Shown piece after piece: positions 17,248-25,885 of a stretch of 64,000 nt of DNA. This DNA is from Abyssibacter profundi (GTDB taxonomy: Bacteria; Pseudomonadota; Gammaproteobacteria; Nevskiales; OUC007). A program made the position numbers and the translations under genes. The DNA lies in NCBI RefSeq assembly GCF_003151135.1, contig NZ_QEQK01000018.1, positions 1-64,000 on the forward strand, written 5' to 3'. The stretch's first letter is position 1, and every line of letters starts with the position of its first letter. The notes beneath the pieces are model-generated. The model searched no databases and was not told where the DNA came from. It was given only the letters and a program-made list of their open reading frames with translations.

Positions 17248-18692
17248 GGTGTCCTCGTCAGTGATTGCCACAAGTGCATGGCGGCGTAGCTGCGCCAGGG
17301 CCGCCAGACCTCGGCCTGCTGCTCCAACGCCTTGGGTGTGGAACATCCAGCCGCTTTCATCAGACCCAGATCAGACGCCGGCCATGCGTCCGGCTGACCG
17401 AGCACGCGCATCGCCAGATACTGCACGGTCCAGGGACCGATACCGGGTATGGCTTGCAGGGCGTCCATCGTCTCCTGGGCGGCCGCGCTGGGATCCAATC
17501 GCAACTGACCTTGCGAGACCGCCTGCGCGACCTGCTGAATCGTCTGTGCCCGCCGGGCGGGCAGCCCCAGGTCAATTAGCGACTGCAAAGAAGCTTCGGC
17601 AACTGTCTCTGCCGCAGGCGGCGTTCGCTCCAGGGTCGGCCAGGGGGTCTCGATAATCGTCCCGAAGCGCTCGGCGAAACGGCCGTAGAGGGTGGTCGCG
17701 GCGCGAACAGAGATTTGCTGCCCGAGGATCGCCCGCAGCGCGACCTCAAACCCGGACAGCCCGCCAGGAATTCGCAGGCCGGGCGCCGAAGCCACACAGG
17801 GGCCGAGCAGCGGGTCGTCACGCAGCTGTGCGTCAATTGGCGCCGGGTCGGCGTCCAGATCGAACAGCTGTCTGGCGCGGGCCAACAGCGGGGTTAGCGC
17901 GGGCACCAGCGACTCGGACACACGCAGCAGCAGTTCAGGCCGCTGCCCCTTGGCCGGTCTTGCCGCCAGCCATCCCACGCGCTCATCCAACCGCACCGTG
18001 CGGCGGTACTCGCCGTCGGCCACTTGCTCCACGGCCGGTGCCCCTCGGCTGGCCAGAAAACCGGACAGCCCTGCCCAGTCCAACGGTGGGCGATAGCCCA
18101 ATCGGAGTTCGAGGCCCTGCTGATCCGACTGGCGCCGTCCGCGCCGCATGGCGCTGGGCTGCAAGCCATAACGGTCGCGAAACAGGTGGTTGAATCGCCG
18201 CACGCTGGAAAATCCGGCCGCGAACGCGATATCCGCCATCGATAGCTGCGTGTCGGCTATCAACTGCTTGGCCAACAGCAAGCGGCGCGTTTGTGCGAGC
18301 TGTACCGGCGTGACCCCATAGGTTTGCTCCACCACACGACGCAGCTGACGGGCACTCACGCCCAGATCTGCCGCCAGATCGCTGAGACTGCGGTCCGTCA
18401 ACTCGCCGGCTTCGATGCGATCGAAAGCCATACGGGCGACGCGCGATACCGCATCCACGCGCGCTGTCCCAGGCGCCAACTCAGGCCGACAACGCAGACA
18501 GGGTCGAAAGCCCGCGGCTTCGGCCGCCGCCGCGTTCGAGTAAAACGTACAGCGGTCCTGTCGCGGCAGCCGCGCCGTGCAAACCGGCCGGCAGAAGATG
18601 CCGGTGGTCGATACCCCCACATAAAACACCCCATCGAAGCGCCGGTCCCGGGCGCTTAGCGCGGCATAGCAAATGTCGGGGTGCAGCTCCAT
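17244..18692 (-). CDS. Ada-type regulator fused to AlkA DNA-3-methyladenine glycosylase
   Basis: This 482-residue fusion has an N-terminal Ada zinc domain with C34, C38, C65 and C68, and an AraC-type helix-turn-helix (about 90-180). An AlkA N-terminal domain and an HhH-GPD glycosylase follow (about 200-480). The helix-hairpin-helix IPGIGPWTVQY and the catalytic aspartate of ASDLGLM (about D441) are present. It should sense methylphosphotriesters and activate its own operon, and also excise alkylated bases. The second Ada activity, O6-methyltransferase, is supplied by the overlapping ogt gene. Confidence 0.93.
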   Translation of the reverse strand: MELHPDICYAALSARDRRFDGVFYVGVSTTGIFCRPVCTARLPRQDRCTFYSNAAAAEAAGFRPCLRCRPELAPGTARVDAVSRVARMAFDRIEAGELTDRSLSDLAADLGVSARQLRRVVEQTYGVTPVQLAQTRRLLLAKQLIADTQLSMADIAFAAGFSSVRRFNHLFRDRYGLQPSAMRRGRRQSDQQGLELRLGYRPPLDWAGLSGFLASRGAPAVEQVADGEYRRTVRLDERVGWLAARPAKGQRPELLLRVSESLVPALTPLLARARQLFDLDADPAPIDAQLRDDPLLGPCVASAPGLRIPGGLSGFEVALRAILGQQISVRAATTLYGRFAERFGTIIETPWPTLERTPPAAETVAEASLQSLIDLGLPARRAQTIQQVAQAVSQGQLRLDPSAAAQETMDALQAIPGIGPWTVQYLAMRVLGQPDAWPASDLGLMKAAGCSTPKALEQQAEVWRPWRSYAAMHLWQSLTRTP

Positions 18693-18831
18693 GACGGCAG
18701 TCTAGCGCCGGGCTCAGACCGCTTCTCGCCGTTTTCGGCCATCGAGTCTCGACTCTCGACTCTCGGCTGACAACAGTAGACGGCCCGATGCTTGCAGCGC
18801 AGGCTGAGCACTGGCACCGCAGGACCTCAGC

Positions 18832-19581
18832 ATGTCCGGACCCCAAACGCCGCCGAGGGCATTTCGCTATTACGACTTCTGCCTGGTGGGCATGGTCGCC
18901 GTGCTGCTCTGCTCCAATCTCATCGGCCCCGCCAAGGTCTGCGCCGTGACGCTGCCCGTCATTGGCCTGGTGAGCTTTGGCGCCGGCAATCTGTTCTTCC
19001 CGATTAGCTACATCTTTGGCGACATCCTGACCGAAGTCTACGGCTATGCTCGGGCACGGCGTGCCATCTGGGCCGGGTTCGCGGCGCTGATCTTCGCCAG
19101 CGTCATGGCCTGGGTGGTCATCCACATGCCCACGGCTGACACCGCGTACAACCAGACCCTGCAGCCCGCGCTGGAAGTCGCCTTCGGCACCACCGGACGC
19201 ATCGTGCTGGCGAGCATCATCGCCTACTGGGTCGGGGATTTCGTCAACTCCTACGTCCTGGCTCGAATGAAAATCTGGACGGGTGGACGCTGGCTGTGGA
19301 CGCGCACCATCGGGTCGACCGTGCTGGGCCAGGGCATTGATTCGCTGATTTTCTATCCGCTGGCGTTCTACGGCCTGTGGGCTTCGGACACCTTGTTGCT
19401 GGTCATGCTGTTCAACTTTCTGTTCAAGGTCGGCGTTGAGGTGCTGCTCACCCCGGTGACCTACGCCGTCATCGGCTGGCTGAAGCGCAAGGAAGGCATC
19501 GACACCTACGACACCAGCACGCGATTCACACCCTTCTCCCTGCGCGATGAGGGTGAGCGCCGCCAACCGCCGCCTGGCTGA
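18832..19581 (+). CDS. Queuosine precursor transporter (YhhQ family)
   Basis: This 249-residue membrane protein has about six hydrophobic segments. It shows the YhhQ/ECF-like family features NLIGPAKV, FPISYIFGDILTEVYGY and WVGDFVNSYVLARMK. It probably imports preQ0/preQ1 for queuosine tRNA modification at the inner membrane. The start is the first ATG of the conserved N-terminus. No que genes are adjacent. Confidence 0.9.
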   Translation: MSGPQTPPRAFRYYDFCLVGMVAVLLCSNLIGPAKVCAVTLPVIGLVSFGAGNLFFPISYIFGDILTEVYGYARARRAIWAGFAALIFASVMAWVVIHMPTADTAYNQTLQPALEVAFGTTGRIVLASIIAYWVGDFVNSYVLARMKIWTGGRWLWTRTIGSTVLGQGIDSLIFYPLAFYGLWASDTLLLVMLFNFLFKVGVEVLLTPVTYAVIGWLKRKEGIDTYDTSTRFTPFSLRDEGERRQPPPG

Positions 19582-19677
19582 CCACCCGCCCGGCGATCAC
19601 GCACTGACCTGATTCGCGCTAAATTGGCGCAAAAGGGTGATGAGCCAGCCCAGTCGCTCAAGGAGACAACAAACCGA

Positions 19678-20736
19678 ATGACGGCCAGCAGTGACAGGCC
19701 CGTCGGGGACACCGCGGTCGGCGATGCGGCCGCCAGCCGCAGCATTGTCAGCGTGCAGCTGCTGGTGCGACTGGCCCAGGATTACGGAGTCGATGGCCGC
19801 ACCTGCCTGCAACACACCGGTCTGAGCAGCGACGATCTGGCCGATGCCCACCGACTCATTGACCCAGCACAGGAACTCCAGGTGGCCACCAATCTGGTCG
19901 AGGCCCTACCCGACCACCCGACCCTGGGGCTCGAAGCGGGCAAGCGCTACCACCTCGGCATCTACGGCGTTTGGGGATTTGCCCTGGCCACCGCCCCGAC
20001 GCCCCGAGCGCTGGCGGACATCGCCCTGCGCTACCTGGACCTCAGCTTTGCCTTCGTCCGCTTCAAGCTGGCGCTGGACCAGGGCACGGCCAGCGTCACC
20101 CTGGATGATCAGGCCATTCCGGCACCCGTGCGCCCATTCATGCTGCAGCGGGATTTCGCGGCGATGGTCAATGCGCTCACCGAAGTCATGCCAGGCGCTC
20201 GACCGTTTCAGCGCATCGACCTCGCACTGGCGAGTCCGCAGGACACCACGGCCTACGAGGCGCTTTGCGGGCAGCGTCCCCGATTCGGACAGCCCCGACA
20301 TCGCATTACCTTCATGGATGGGTTTCTGGATCAGGCCCTGCCGCGTGGCGATGCGCTCATCGCCCGGGCGTGCGAAGACCACTGCCGACGACTGCTCGAC
20401 CGCCAGCGACAGCGCAACGGCTTGGCAGCCCAGGTCCGCGACCGCCTGCTGCGTACGCCGCACCGCATGCCCAGCCTTGTAAGGGTCGCCGAGGAGCTAC
20501 ACCTGTCGGAGCGCAGCCTGCGCCGACATCTGCAGGCCGAGGACACCTGCTTTCGCGCCCTGGCCGACGAGGTCCGCAAGGCGCTGGCCATCGAGCTGCT
20601 GACCAAGGCCGGCCTGAAGCTGGACGAGATTGCCGGCCGCCTGGGCTATGCCGATGCCGGGAGTTTCATCCACGCGTTTAAACGCTGGACGGGGGAATCA
20701 CCGACCCAGTTCCGACGCCAGTTCTGGAAGGACTAA
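19678..20736 (+). CDS. AraC family transcriptional regulator (AraC-type N-terminal arabinose_bd-like domain)
   Basis: From the chosen ATG the protein is 352 residues. It has an N-terminal ligand-binding region of the kind found in OruR/ArgR-like AraC regulators (about 20-200) and a C-terminal double helix-turn-helix (about 250-345). AGGAG lies 12 bases upstream, and a longer TTG-initiated version is less likely. It converges on a Baeyer-Villiger-type monooxygenase gene; such pairs are common in ketone and alkane catabolism, so it may regulate that gene. That link is inferred from position only. Confidence 0.87.
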   Translation: MTASSDRPVGDTAVGDAAASRSIVSVQLLVRLAQDYGVDGRTCLQHTGLSSDDLADAHRLIDPAQELQVATNLVEALPDHPTLGLEAGKRYHLGIYGVWGFALATAPTPRALADIALRYLDLSFAFVRFKLALDQGTASVTLDDQAIPAPVRPFMLQRDFAAMVNALTEVMPGARPFQRIDLALASPQDTTAYEALCGQRPRFGQPRHRITFMDGFLDQALPRGDALIARACEDHCRRLLDRQRQRNGLAAQVRDRLLRTPHRMPSLVRVAEELHLSERSLRRHLQAEDTCFRALADEVRKALAIELLTKAGLKLDEIAGRLGYADAGSFIHAFKRWTGESPTQFRRQFWKD

Positions 20737-20741
20737 CCAAC

Positions 20742-20771
20742 GCAACAGGCCGCCCGAAGGCGGCCTGTTGC
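20742..20771. terminator. Bidirectional hairpin between AraC and monooxygenase genes
   Basis: A perfect 13-bp stem with a CGAA tetraloop sits 5 bases after the AraC stop and 23 bases beyond the convergent monooxygenase stop. T residues follow more closely on the minus strand (GTTGGTT). It is well placed to end both transcripts. Confidence 0.75.
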
Positions 20772-20794
20772 AGTTCAACGAAGCGACCTCAGAC

Positions 20795-22288
20795 TCAGGC
20801 CGCTGCAGCCTGGTTGGGCTGGTCCGCGGACGCCGCCTCGAACTGCAGCACACCGTCTTCCAGCGGCTCCTTCAGCAACATCCGCTGATCGCGTTCGAAG
20901 TTATGCAAGACGCGCCACGGTAGCTTGCGGCCCTGACGCGGCAGGTTCGGCGCACCGCGCCGCACATAGCCGGAGGCCAACTCGTCCATGATGGATTCGT
21001 CCTCGACCTTCACGCCCTCATCGTCGTGCGGGATGAAGACGTCATAGCCCTTGCGGTCCATATGATTGAGCAGCCGGCACATGTACTCCGAGGCCAGATC
21101 CGCCTTGAGCGTCCATGGGGCGTTGATGTAGCCGAACACGTAACCGAAGTTCGGTACATCCTCGAGCAGCACGCCCTTGTAGGTCATGCGACTGCTGGCC
21201 TGTTGCGGCTCGCCGTCGATGCTCAGATCCATGCCCCCGAGCATCTGCAGCTGCAGACCGGTGGCGGAGATGATGATGTCGGCCTCCAGCTCGCGGCCGG
21301 ACTTCAGCTTGATGCCCGTCTCGGTGAAGTGATCGATATGGTCGGTGACGATGGAGGCATCGCCCTTGCGAATCGCCGCGAACAAATCGCCATCCGGCAC
21401 GGCGCATAGGCGCTCGTCCCAGGGGTTATAGCTGGGCTCGAAGTGCGACATGTCGGCGTTCTCACCCAGCTGACGCTTGACGCCCGACAACAGGAGCTTG
21501 CGCGTGGCATTCGGCCAGCGCTTGGCCGCCTTGTACATCCAGCGCTGGACCACGATGTTGCGCTTGCGCGCCATGCCATAGACCAGCGAGTCGGGCAGTA
21601 GCTTGCCCAGACGCTCGGAGAGCGCATCAAACCCTGGCACGCTGAAAATGTAGCTGGGCGAGCGCTGCAGCATGGTCACATGCGCCGCCTTCCCGGCCAT
21701 CGACGGCACCAGCGTCACCGACGTGGCACCGCTGCCGATCACCACCACCCGCTTGCCGCTGTAGTCCAGGTCCTCGGGCCAGTGCTGCGGGTGGAACAAC
21801 TCACCCTTGAACTGATCGGCGCCGGGGAAGTCCGGCATGTAACCCTGGTCGTAGCTGTAGTAACCGGTGCAGGGCAACAACACGCGGCAGACGAAGGTTT
21901 GCGTCTCGCCGGTGGCCTCGTTCACCGATTCCACCGTCCAGCGACGCGCAGCACTATCCCAGTTGGCCGAACGGGTTTGCAGCCCGTAGTGGATGTGATC
22001 ATCCACCCCATATTCCCGCGCAGTCTCACCGATGTACTGGCGAATGGACGGGCCATCGGCCAACACCTTGAGCGCATGCCAGGGGCGGAACTTGTACCCG
22101 AAGCTGAACATGTCGGAATCCGAACGGATGCCTGGGTACCGGAACAAGTCCCAGGTGCCGCCCAGGCGCTCGCGCCGCTCGACCAATGCATAGCTCAGCC
22201 CGGAACATTGCCGGGCGATATGGCAGGCCATGCCAACACCGGACAGACCGGCGCCGATGACGAGCACATCAACGTGGGTGGTACTCAT
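20795..22288 (-). CDS. Flavin-binding (Baeyer-Villiger-type) monooxygenase
   Basis: This 497-residue FAD/NADPH oxygenase has an FAD Rossmann motif (GAGLSGVG), then GGTWDLFRYPG. The Baeyer-Villiger fingerprint FxGxxxHxxxWP is complete (FKGELFHPQHWP), and the NADPH site is GSGATS. It should insert oxygen into ketones or oxidise heteroatoms in the cytosol. The ATG at 22288 follows GGAGG by 11 bases; a slightly longer ATG start (22306) is possible. An inverted repeat 54-84 bases upstream is a candidate control site. Confidence 0.9.
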   Translation of the reverse strand: MSTTHVDVLVIGAGLSGVGMACHIARQCSGLSYALVERRERLGGTWDLFRYPGIRSDSDMFSFGYKFRPWHALKVLADGPSIRQYIGETAREYGVDDHIHYGLQTRSANWDSAARRWTVESVNEATGETQTFVCRVLLPCTGYYSYDQGYMPDFPGADQFKGELFHPQHWPEDLDYSGKRVVVIGSGATSVTLVPSMAGKAAHVTMLQRSPSYIFSVPGFDALSERLGKLLPDSLVYGMARKRNIVVQRWMYKAAKRWPNATRKLLLSGVKRQLGENADMSHFEPSYNPWDERLCAVPDGDLFAAIRKGDASIVTDHIDHFTETGIKLKSGRELEADIIISATGLQLQMLGGMDLSIDGEPQQASSRMTYKGVLLEDVPNFGYVFGYINAPWTLKADLASEYMCRLLNHMDRKGYDVFIPHDDEGVKVEDESIMDELASGYVRRGAPNLPRQGRKLPWRVLHNFERDQRMLLKEPLEDGVLQFEAASADQPNQAAAA

Positions 22289-22341
22289 GCTGTGTCTTGC
22301 CTCCATCCATGCGAATGCATGCGACTGTTACTAATCCTGAA

Positions 22342-22372
22342 TGAAACTTACATGATCTGATGTCATGTTTCA
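22342..22372. promoter_or_regulatory. Interrupted dyad upstream of the monooxygenase gene
   Basis: TGAAAC, 4 bases, ATGA, 7 bases, TCAT, GTTTCA. The arms are complementary but one side carries four extra bases. It lies 54-84 bases upstream of the chosen monooxygenase start, so it is a plausible operator. The binding protein is unknown; the nearby AraC regulator is one candidate. Confidence 0.45.
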
Positions 22373-22408
22373 TTGACGCTTGTTACCGCCCCTTTGCGGG
22401 CAGTACGG

Positions 22409-23272
22409 TCACTGGCCTTCAAAGATGGCATTGCGCACCTGCCAAAGCTCCGGATAGAGAAAATCCTCCATGCCTTCGATGGCGGTTTGCTGCAGATAAC
22501 GCAGGCCGGCCGAGCCACCGGTGCCGGTGGACCGACCGATGACCCGGGCCACGGTTGTCAGATGCCGGAAGCGCCAGCGACGGAAGGCATCCTCCAGATC
22601 GATCAGCCGCTCGCCCAGCTGAAACAGCGACATATGCGCGTCCTGGTCATCATAAATGCGTTTCCAAACCGCAAAGACCCGGGGATCGTCTGCCATGGAA
22701 TCCGTGTAGTCCCGCCCCTGTGCCGGCCTCGGCTCGATGCCGGCGTCCGGAAAGCGCTGTGCCAGCAAATTGAGTGTCGCATCGTAGATGCTGGGTTCGG
22801 CGCAACGACGGGTTAACCGCTCCTGCACGACCGGGTCCTTATGCATGGCGATGACATCGACCTGCCGCACGGACTCTCCGGTATCAAAACTGCGAATTCG
22901 GCGCTTCTCACCAAGCAGGAATTCGATCTCACGATTCTGGATGGACTGGAAGCCCGAGGCCCCGTCGCGCCCGACGCTCTCGCGGAAGACCTGAAACTCG
23001 GTTGGCGACAGTGTGGACAGGACATCCCAGGTACGAATCTGGACCAGCTGGATCTGGTGCACACGCGACAGAATCTTGTAGGCGCGCAGCTCATCCCCGG
23101 CGTATAGGGCCCGTCGCGCCCCTTCCAGCTCGTGGATCATCAACTTGAACCACAGTTCCTTGGCCTGGTGAATGGTCAGGAACAGCAGCTCGCTGTCGGC
23201 ATCGGTGGCGCAGTCCTGCGCGGACAGCAGCGTGTCCAGGTGCAGGTAACTGCTGTAGGTGTTCTCGCTCAT
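22409..23272 (-). CDS. kynA: Tryptophan 2,3-dioxygenase
   Basis: This 287-residue haem dioxygenase opens the tryptophan indole ring to N-formylkynurenine. Family landmarks include HQAKELWFK (H35, acid-base histidine), FRHLTTVARVIG (axial haem histidine) and GTGGSAGLRYL near the C-terminus. Length is typical. It is the last gene of a four-gene minus-strand run (xthA, ampG, Rieske, kynA) with 27 bases to the Rieske gene. No kynureninase or formamidase is nearby. Confidence 0.95.
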   Translation of the reverse strand: MSENTYSSYLHLDTLLSAQDCATDADSELLFLTIHQAKELWFKLMIHELEGARRALYAGDELRAYKILSRVHQIQLVQIRTWDVLSTLSPTEFQVFRESVGRDGASGFQSIQNREIEFLLGEKRRIRSFDTGESVRQVDVIAMHKDPVVQERLTRRCAEPSIYDATLNLLAQRFPDAGIEPRPAQGRDYTDSMADDPRVFAVWKRIYDDQDAHMSLFQLGERLIDLEDAFRRWRFRHLTTVARVIGRSTGTGGSAGLRYLQQTAIEGMEDFLYPELWQVRNAIFEGQ

Positions 23273-23299
23273 CGCATCTCCCCCGCTGAGTCGGTCTTG

Positions 23300-23638
23300 T
23301 TATTCGAAGTCTTCGCCCAGGTAGACCACGCCACCGTCGACATAAACGGTCACGGATGTGAGCCGGTCGCCCCGGCAAGGCCCGGCCACACAGCGGCCGC
23401 TTTCGATCTCGAACAGCGCGCCATGCAGGGCGCACTGGATATGCCGGCCGTCGCCCGCCAGGAACTGCCCCGGCGACCAGTCCATCGGCGAATCGGTATG
23501 CGGGCAGCTATTAAGATACCCGTAGACCTGCCCATCACGCCGCACCAGGCACAGCGAGTAGCCGTAGGGATGGTCGGGCAGCTCGAACCGGGCACTACCC
23601 GGATCCGGCAGTTCTGCCAGTCGGCACAAACGTCTCAT
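23300..23638 (-). CDS. Rieske [2Fe-2S] domain protein
   Basis: This 112-residue single-domain protein has CPH (C45, H47) and CALH (C69, H72), the ligands of a Rieske cluster. The spacing fits ferredoxin-type components. It overlaps the ampG-like gene by four bases (ATGA) and precedes kynA. The redox partner is unknown. It could supply electrons to an oxygenase, but tryptophan dioxygenase does not need one. Confidence 0.9.
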   Translation of the reverse strand: MRRLCRLAELPDPGSARFELPDHPYGYSLCLVRRDGQVYGYLNSCPHTDSPMDWSPGQFLAGDGRHIQCALHGALFEIESGRCVAGPCRGDRLTSVTVYVDGGVVYLGEDFE

Positions 23639-25002
23639 GATGTGACCGGCTCGCTAGGCGGCAGCCGGCGGCTGCGCCACCACATGTAAATGGACAGCAG
23701 AATGGCCGGCAGCCCGATGGCCGCCGCATACAGGAAGAACGGGGCATAGCCCGAGGCATCCACGACAATGCCCGAAAAGCCACCGACCACCTTGCCCGGC
23801 AGCGTCATCAGCGACGAAAACAGCGCGTACTGCGTGGCGGTATAGGCCTGACTGGTCAGGCTGGATAACCAGGCGATGAAGACCACATTCGACAGCCCAC
23901 CCGCCAGATTGTCCGCCGAGATCACCAGCGTCAGCCACTGCAGGTCTGGCCCGATGCCGGCCAGCAGCGCAAACAGCAGATTCGTCGCTGCCACCAGGGC
24001 GGCGCCGGCCACCAGCGGCCCACCGAGGCCGTAGCGCGCCACCAACACACCTCCGATAAAGGAGCCGGCAATGGTCATGAAAAAGCCGAACACCTTGGTC
24101 ACGCTGGCGATTTCTGACTTGCTAAAGCCCAGGTCCAGGTAAAACGGATTGGCCATCACACCCATGGTGATGTCGGAGACACGGTAGATCGCAACCAGCA
24201 GCAAAATGGTCAGCGCCACCCAGCCGTTGCGTCGGAAAAAGTCCACGAACGGCCCGACCACGGCGCCGGCGAACCAGGCCGTGGCATGGCGTAGCCGCGA
24301 CGGTGCGCGGTCGCCCAACATCGCGCCGGCCATGCGGTCTTCGAGAATCTCCGTCACCCGGTCCACCCGGCGAATGGGCTCTGCAATGCAAAGCGTGGTG
24401 ACCATGCCTATGCCCACGCAGGCCGCCATGACCTGGTAGGCCAGCGTCCAGGAGCCGAAATCGGCGACGTAGAAAGCGCCCGCGCCGGCCACCAACAAGG
24501 CCACGCGGTAACCGAAGATGTAGGTCGCTGCCATCGCGGCCTGCAGCGTTTGCTGGACGGCCTCGATCCGGTAGGCATCGATGGAGATGTCCTGGGTTGC
24601 CGAAGAGAATGCCACCAGCAAGGCCAGCCAGGCCACGGCGACCAGCGAGGTTTGCGGGTCGATCAGCGACATGCCTACCAGGCCCGTGGCAATTCCGAGC
24701 TGCGCCAACAGCATCCAGCCGCGGCGCTGCCCCAGGCGGCGGGTCAACAGCGGCAATGGCAGACGATCAACAATCGGCGCCCAGAACACCTTGATGGAAT
24801 AGGTGATGCCGACCCAGGAGAAAAAACCGATGGCCGTCCGGCTCACGCCCTCGTCGCGCAACCAAGCCGAGAGGGTCGAGAACACCAATAAAAATGGCAG
24901 GCCCGCGGAAAACCCCAGAAAGGCCATGCCGATCACCCGCGGGTGCCGGTAAACGGTCAGCGCAGCCAGCCAGCCCCGCCGGGTGTCGGTGTTGTCATTC
25001 AC
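23635..25002 (-). CDS. AmpG-like MFS permease
   Basis: This 455-residue protein has about 12 hydrophobic segments. The N-terminus (FLGFSAGLPFLLVFSTLSAWL) and the segment ATQDISIDAYRIE are characteristic of AmpG muropeptide permeases. It should import anhydro-muropeptides across the inner membrane for cell-wall recycling and beta-lactamase signalling. It overlaps xthA upstream and the Rieske gene downstream by four bases each, so all are probably co-transcribed. Confidence 0.9.
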   Translation of the reverse strand: MNDNTDTRRGWLAALTVYRHPRVIGMAFLGFSAGLPFLLVFSTLSAWLRDEGVSRTAIGFFSWVGITYSIKVFWAPIVDRLPLPLLTRRLGQRRGWMLLAQLGIATGLVGMSLIDPQTSLVAVAWLALLVAFSSATQDISIDAYRIEAVQQTLQAAMAATYIFGYRVALLVAGAGAFYVADFGSWTLAYQVMAACVGIGMVTTLCIAEPIRRVDRVTEILEDRMAGAMLGDRAPSRLRHATAWFAGAVVGPFVDFFRRNGWVALTILLLVAIYRVSDITMGVMANPFYLDLGFSKSEIASVTKVFGFFMTIAGSFIGGVLVARYGLGGPLVAGAALVAATNLLFALLAGIGPDLQWLTLVISADNLAGGLSNVVFIAWLSSLTSQAYTATQYALFSSLMTLPGKVVGGFSGIVVDASGYAPFFLYAAAIGLPAILLSIYMWWRSRRLPPSEPVTS

Positions 25003-25772
25003 CCCAGAGGACCGTCGTAGTCGATGGTCAGCGGTGCGTGGTCAGAAAACCGCTCGTCACGGTAAATCGCTGTCGACTGGATCCGATGCTTCAGGCTGGG
25101 CGTGACCATTTGGTAGTCGATCCGCCAGCCCACGTTCTTGGCCCAGGCCTGCCCCCGATTAGACCACCAGGTGTACTGGTCCGGCTCCTGATTCACGACA
25201 CGGAATGCATCGACCCAGCCTACCTCGTCGAACAGCGTGTCTAGCCAGGCCCGCTCCTCCGGCAGGAAACCGGAGTTTTTCTGATTCGATTTCCAGTTCT
25301 TCAGGTCGATGTTCTTGTGCGCGATATTCCAGTCACCGCACAACACGTAGTCGCGACCATCGGTCATCATTTCGCGCAGTCGCGGCAGGTACAAATCGAG
25401 AAAGCGCCACTTGGATGCCTGGCGATGGTCGCCCGAAGAGCCGCTGGGCAGATACAGCGAGACGACAGACAGGTTGCCGAAGCGAGCCTCAATCGCGCGA
25501 CCCTCGGCATCGAATTCCTCGAAGCCAAAACCCCAGTGCACCGTGTCTGGCTGCTGGCGCGCGTAGATCGCCACACCGCTGTACCCAGGCTTGTTGGCAT
25601 CGCAGTAATACGCATGCCAGCCCGGTGGAAAGAAGCTTTCATCCAGCTGGTTGATCTTGGCCTTGGTTTCCTGGATGCACAGCACGTCGGCATCCTGTTT
25701 CGGCAACCAGTCAAAGAATCCCTTGCGGGCCGCGGCACGGATGCCGTTGGCATTCAACGAAATAATGCGCAT
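24999..25772 (-). CDS. Exodeoxyribonuclease III (Crc-like but catalytically intact)
   Basis: This 257-residue EEP-family nuclease retains the catalytic residues: LNANG, E35 (IQETK), D147/N149 (CGDWN) and D244/H245 (SDHAP). It should act as an AP endonuclease and 3'-5' exonuclease. It is divergent from pyrE, the same arrangement as Pseudomonas crc-pyrE. It also shares much of Crc's sequence pattern (ERAWLD, QYTWW-like, WRIDYQ), but it keeps the active site that Crc has lost. The gene starts the operon that continues into ampG. Confidence 0.93.
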   Translation of the reverse strand: MRIISLNANGIRAAARKGFFDWLPKQDADVLCIQETKAKINQLDESFFPPGWHAYYCDANKPGYSGVAIYARQQPDTVHWGFGFEEFDAEGRAIEARFGNLSVVSLYLPSGSSGDHRQASKWRFLDLYLPRLREMMTDGRDYVLCGDWNIAHKNIDLKNWKSNQKNSGFLPEERAWLDTLFDEVGWVDAFRVVNQEPDQYTWWSNRGQAWAKNVGWRIDYQMVTPSLKHRIQSTAIYRDERFSDHAPLTIDYDGPLG

Positions 25773-25885
25773 GCAATCGATCGGTTGGGATGCTACCGGC
25801 CAGAGAAGCGATCGATTCCTGGCGGCGGCATGGAATCAGGGCCGGTATCATAGAAGCTCGAACCCGCTCCGGCCACGACATCCGC

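Noticed and set aside
18481-19566. A 361-codon minus-strand frame across the queuosine transporter gene
   Set aside because: It runs through the antisense of a membrane protein and into the Ada-AlkA gene in another frame.
22055-22075. ATCGGC near CTTGAG on the minus strand in the monooxygenase gene
   Set aside because: The gap is only 6 bases instead of 14 and it lies inside coding sequence with no downstream gene.
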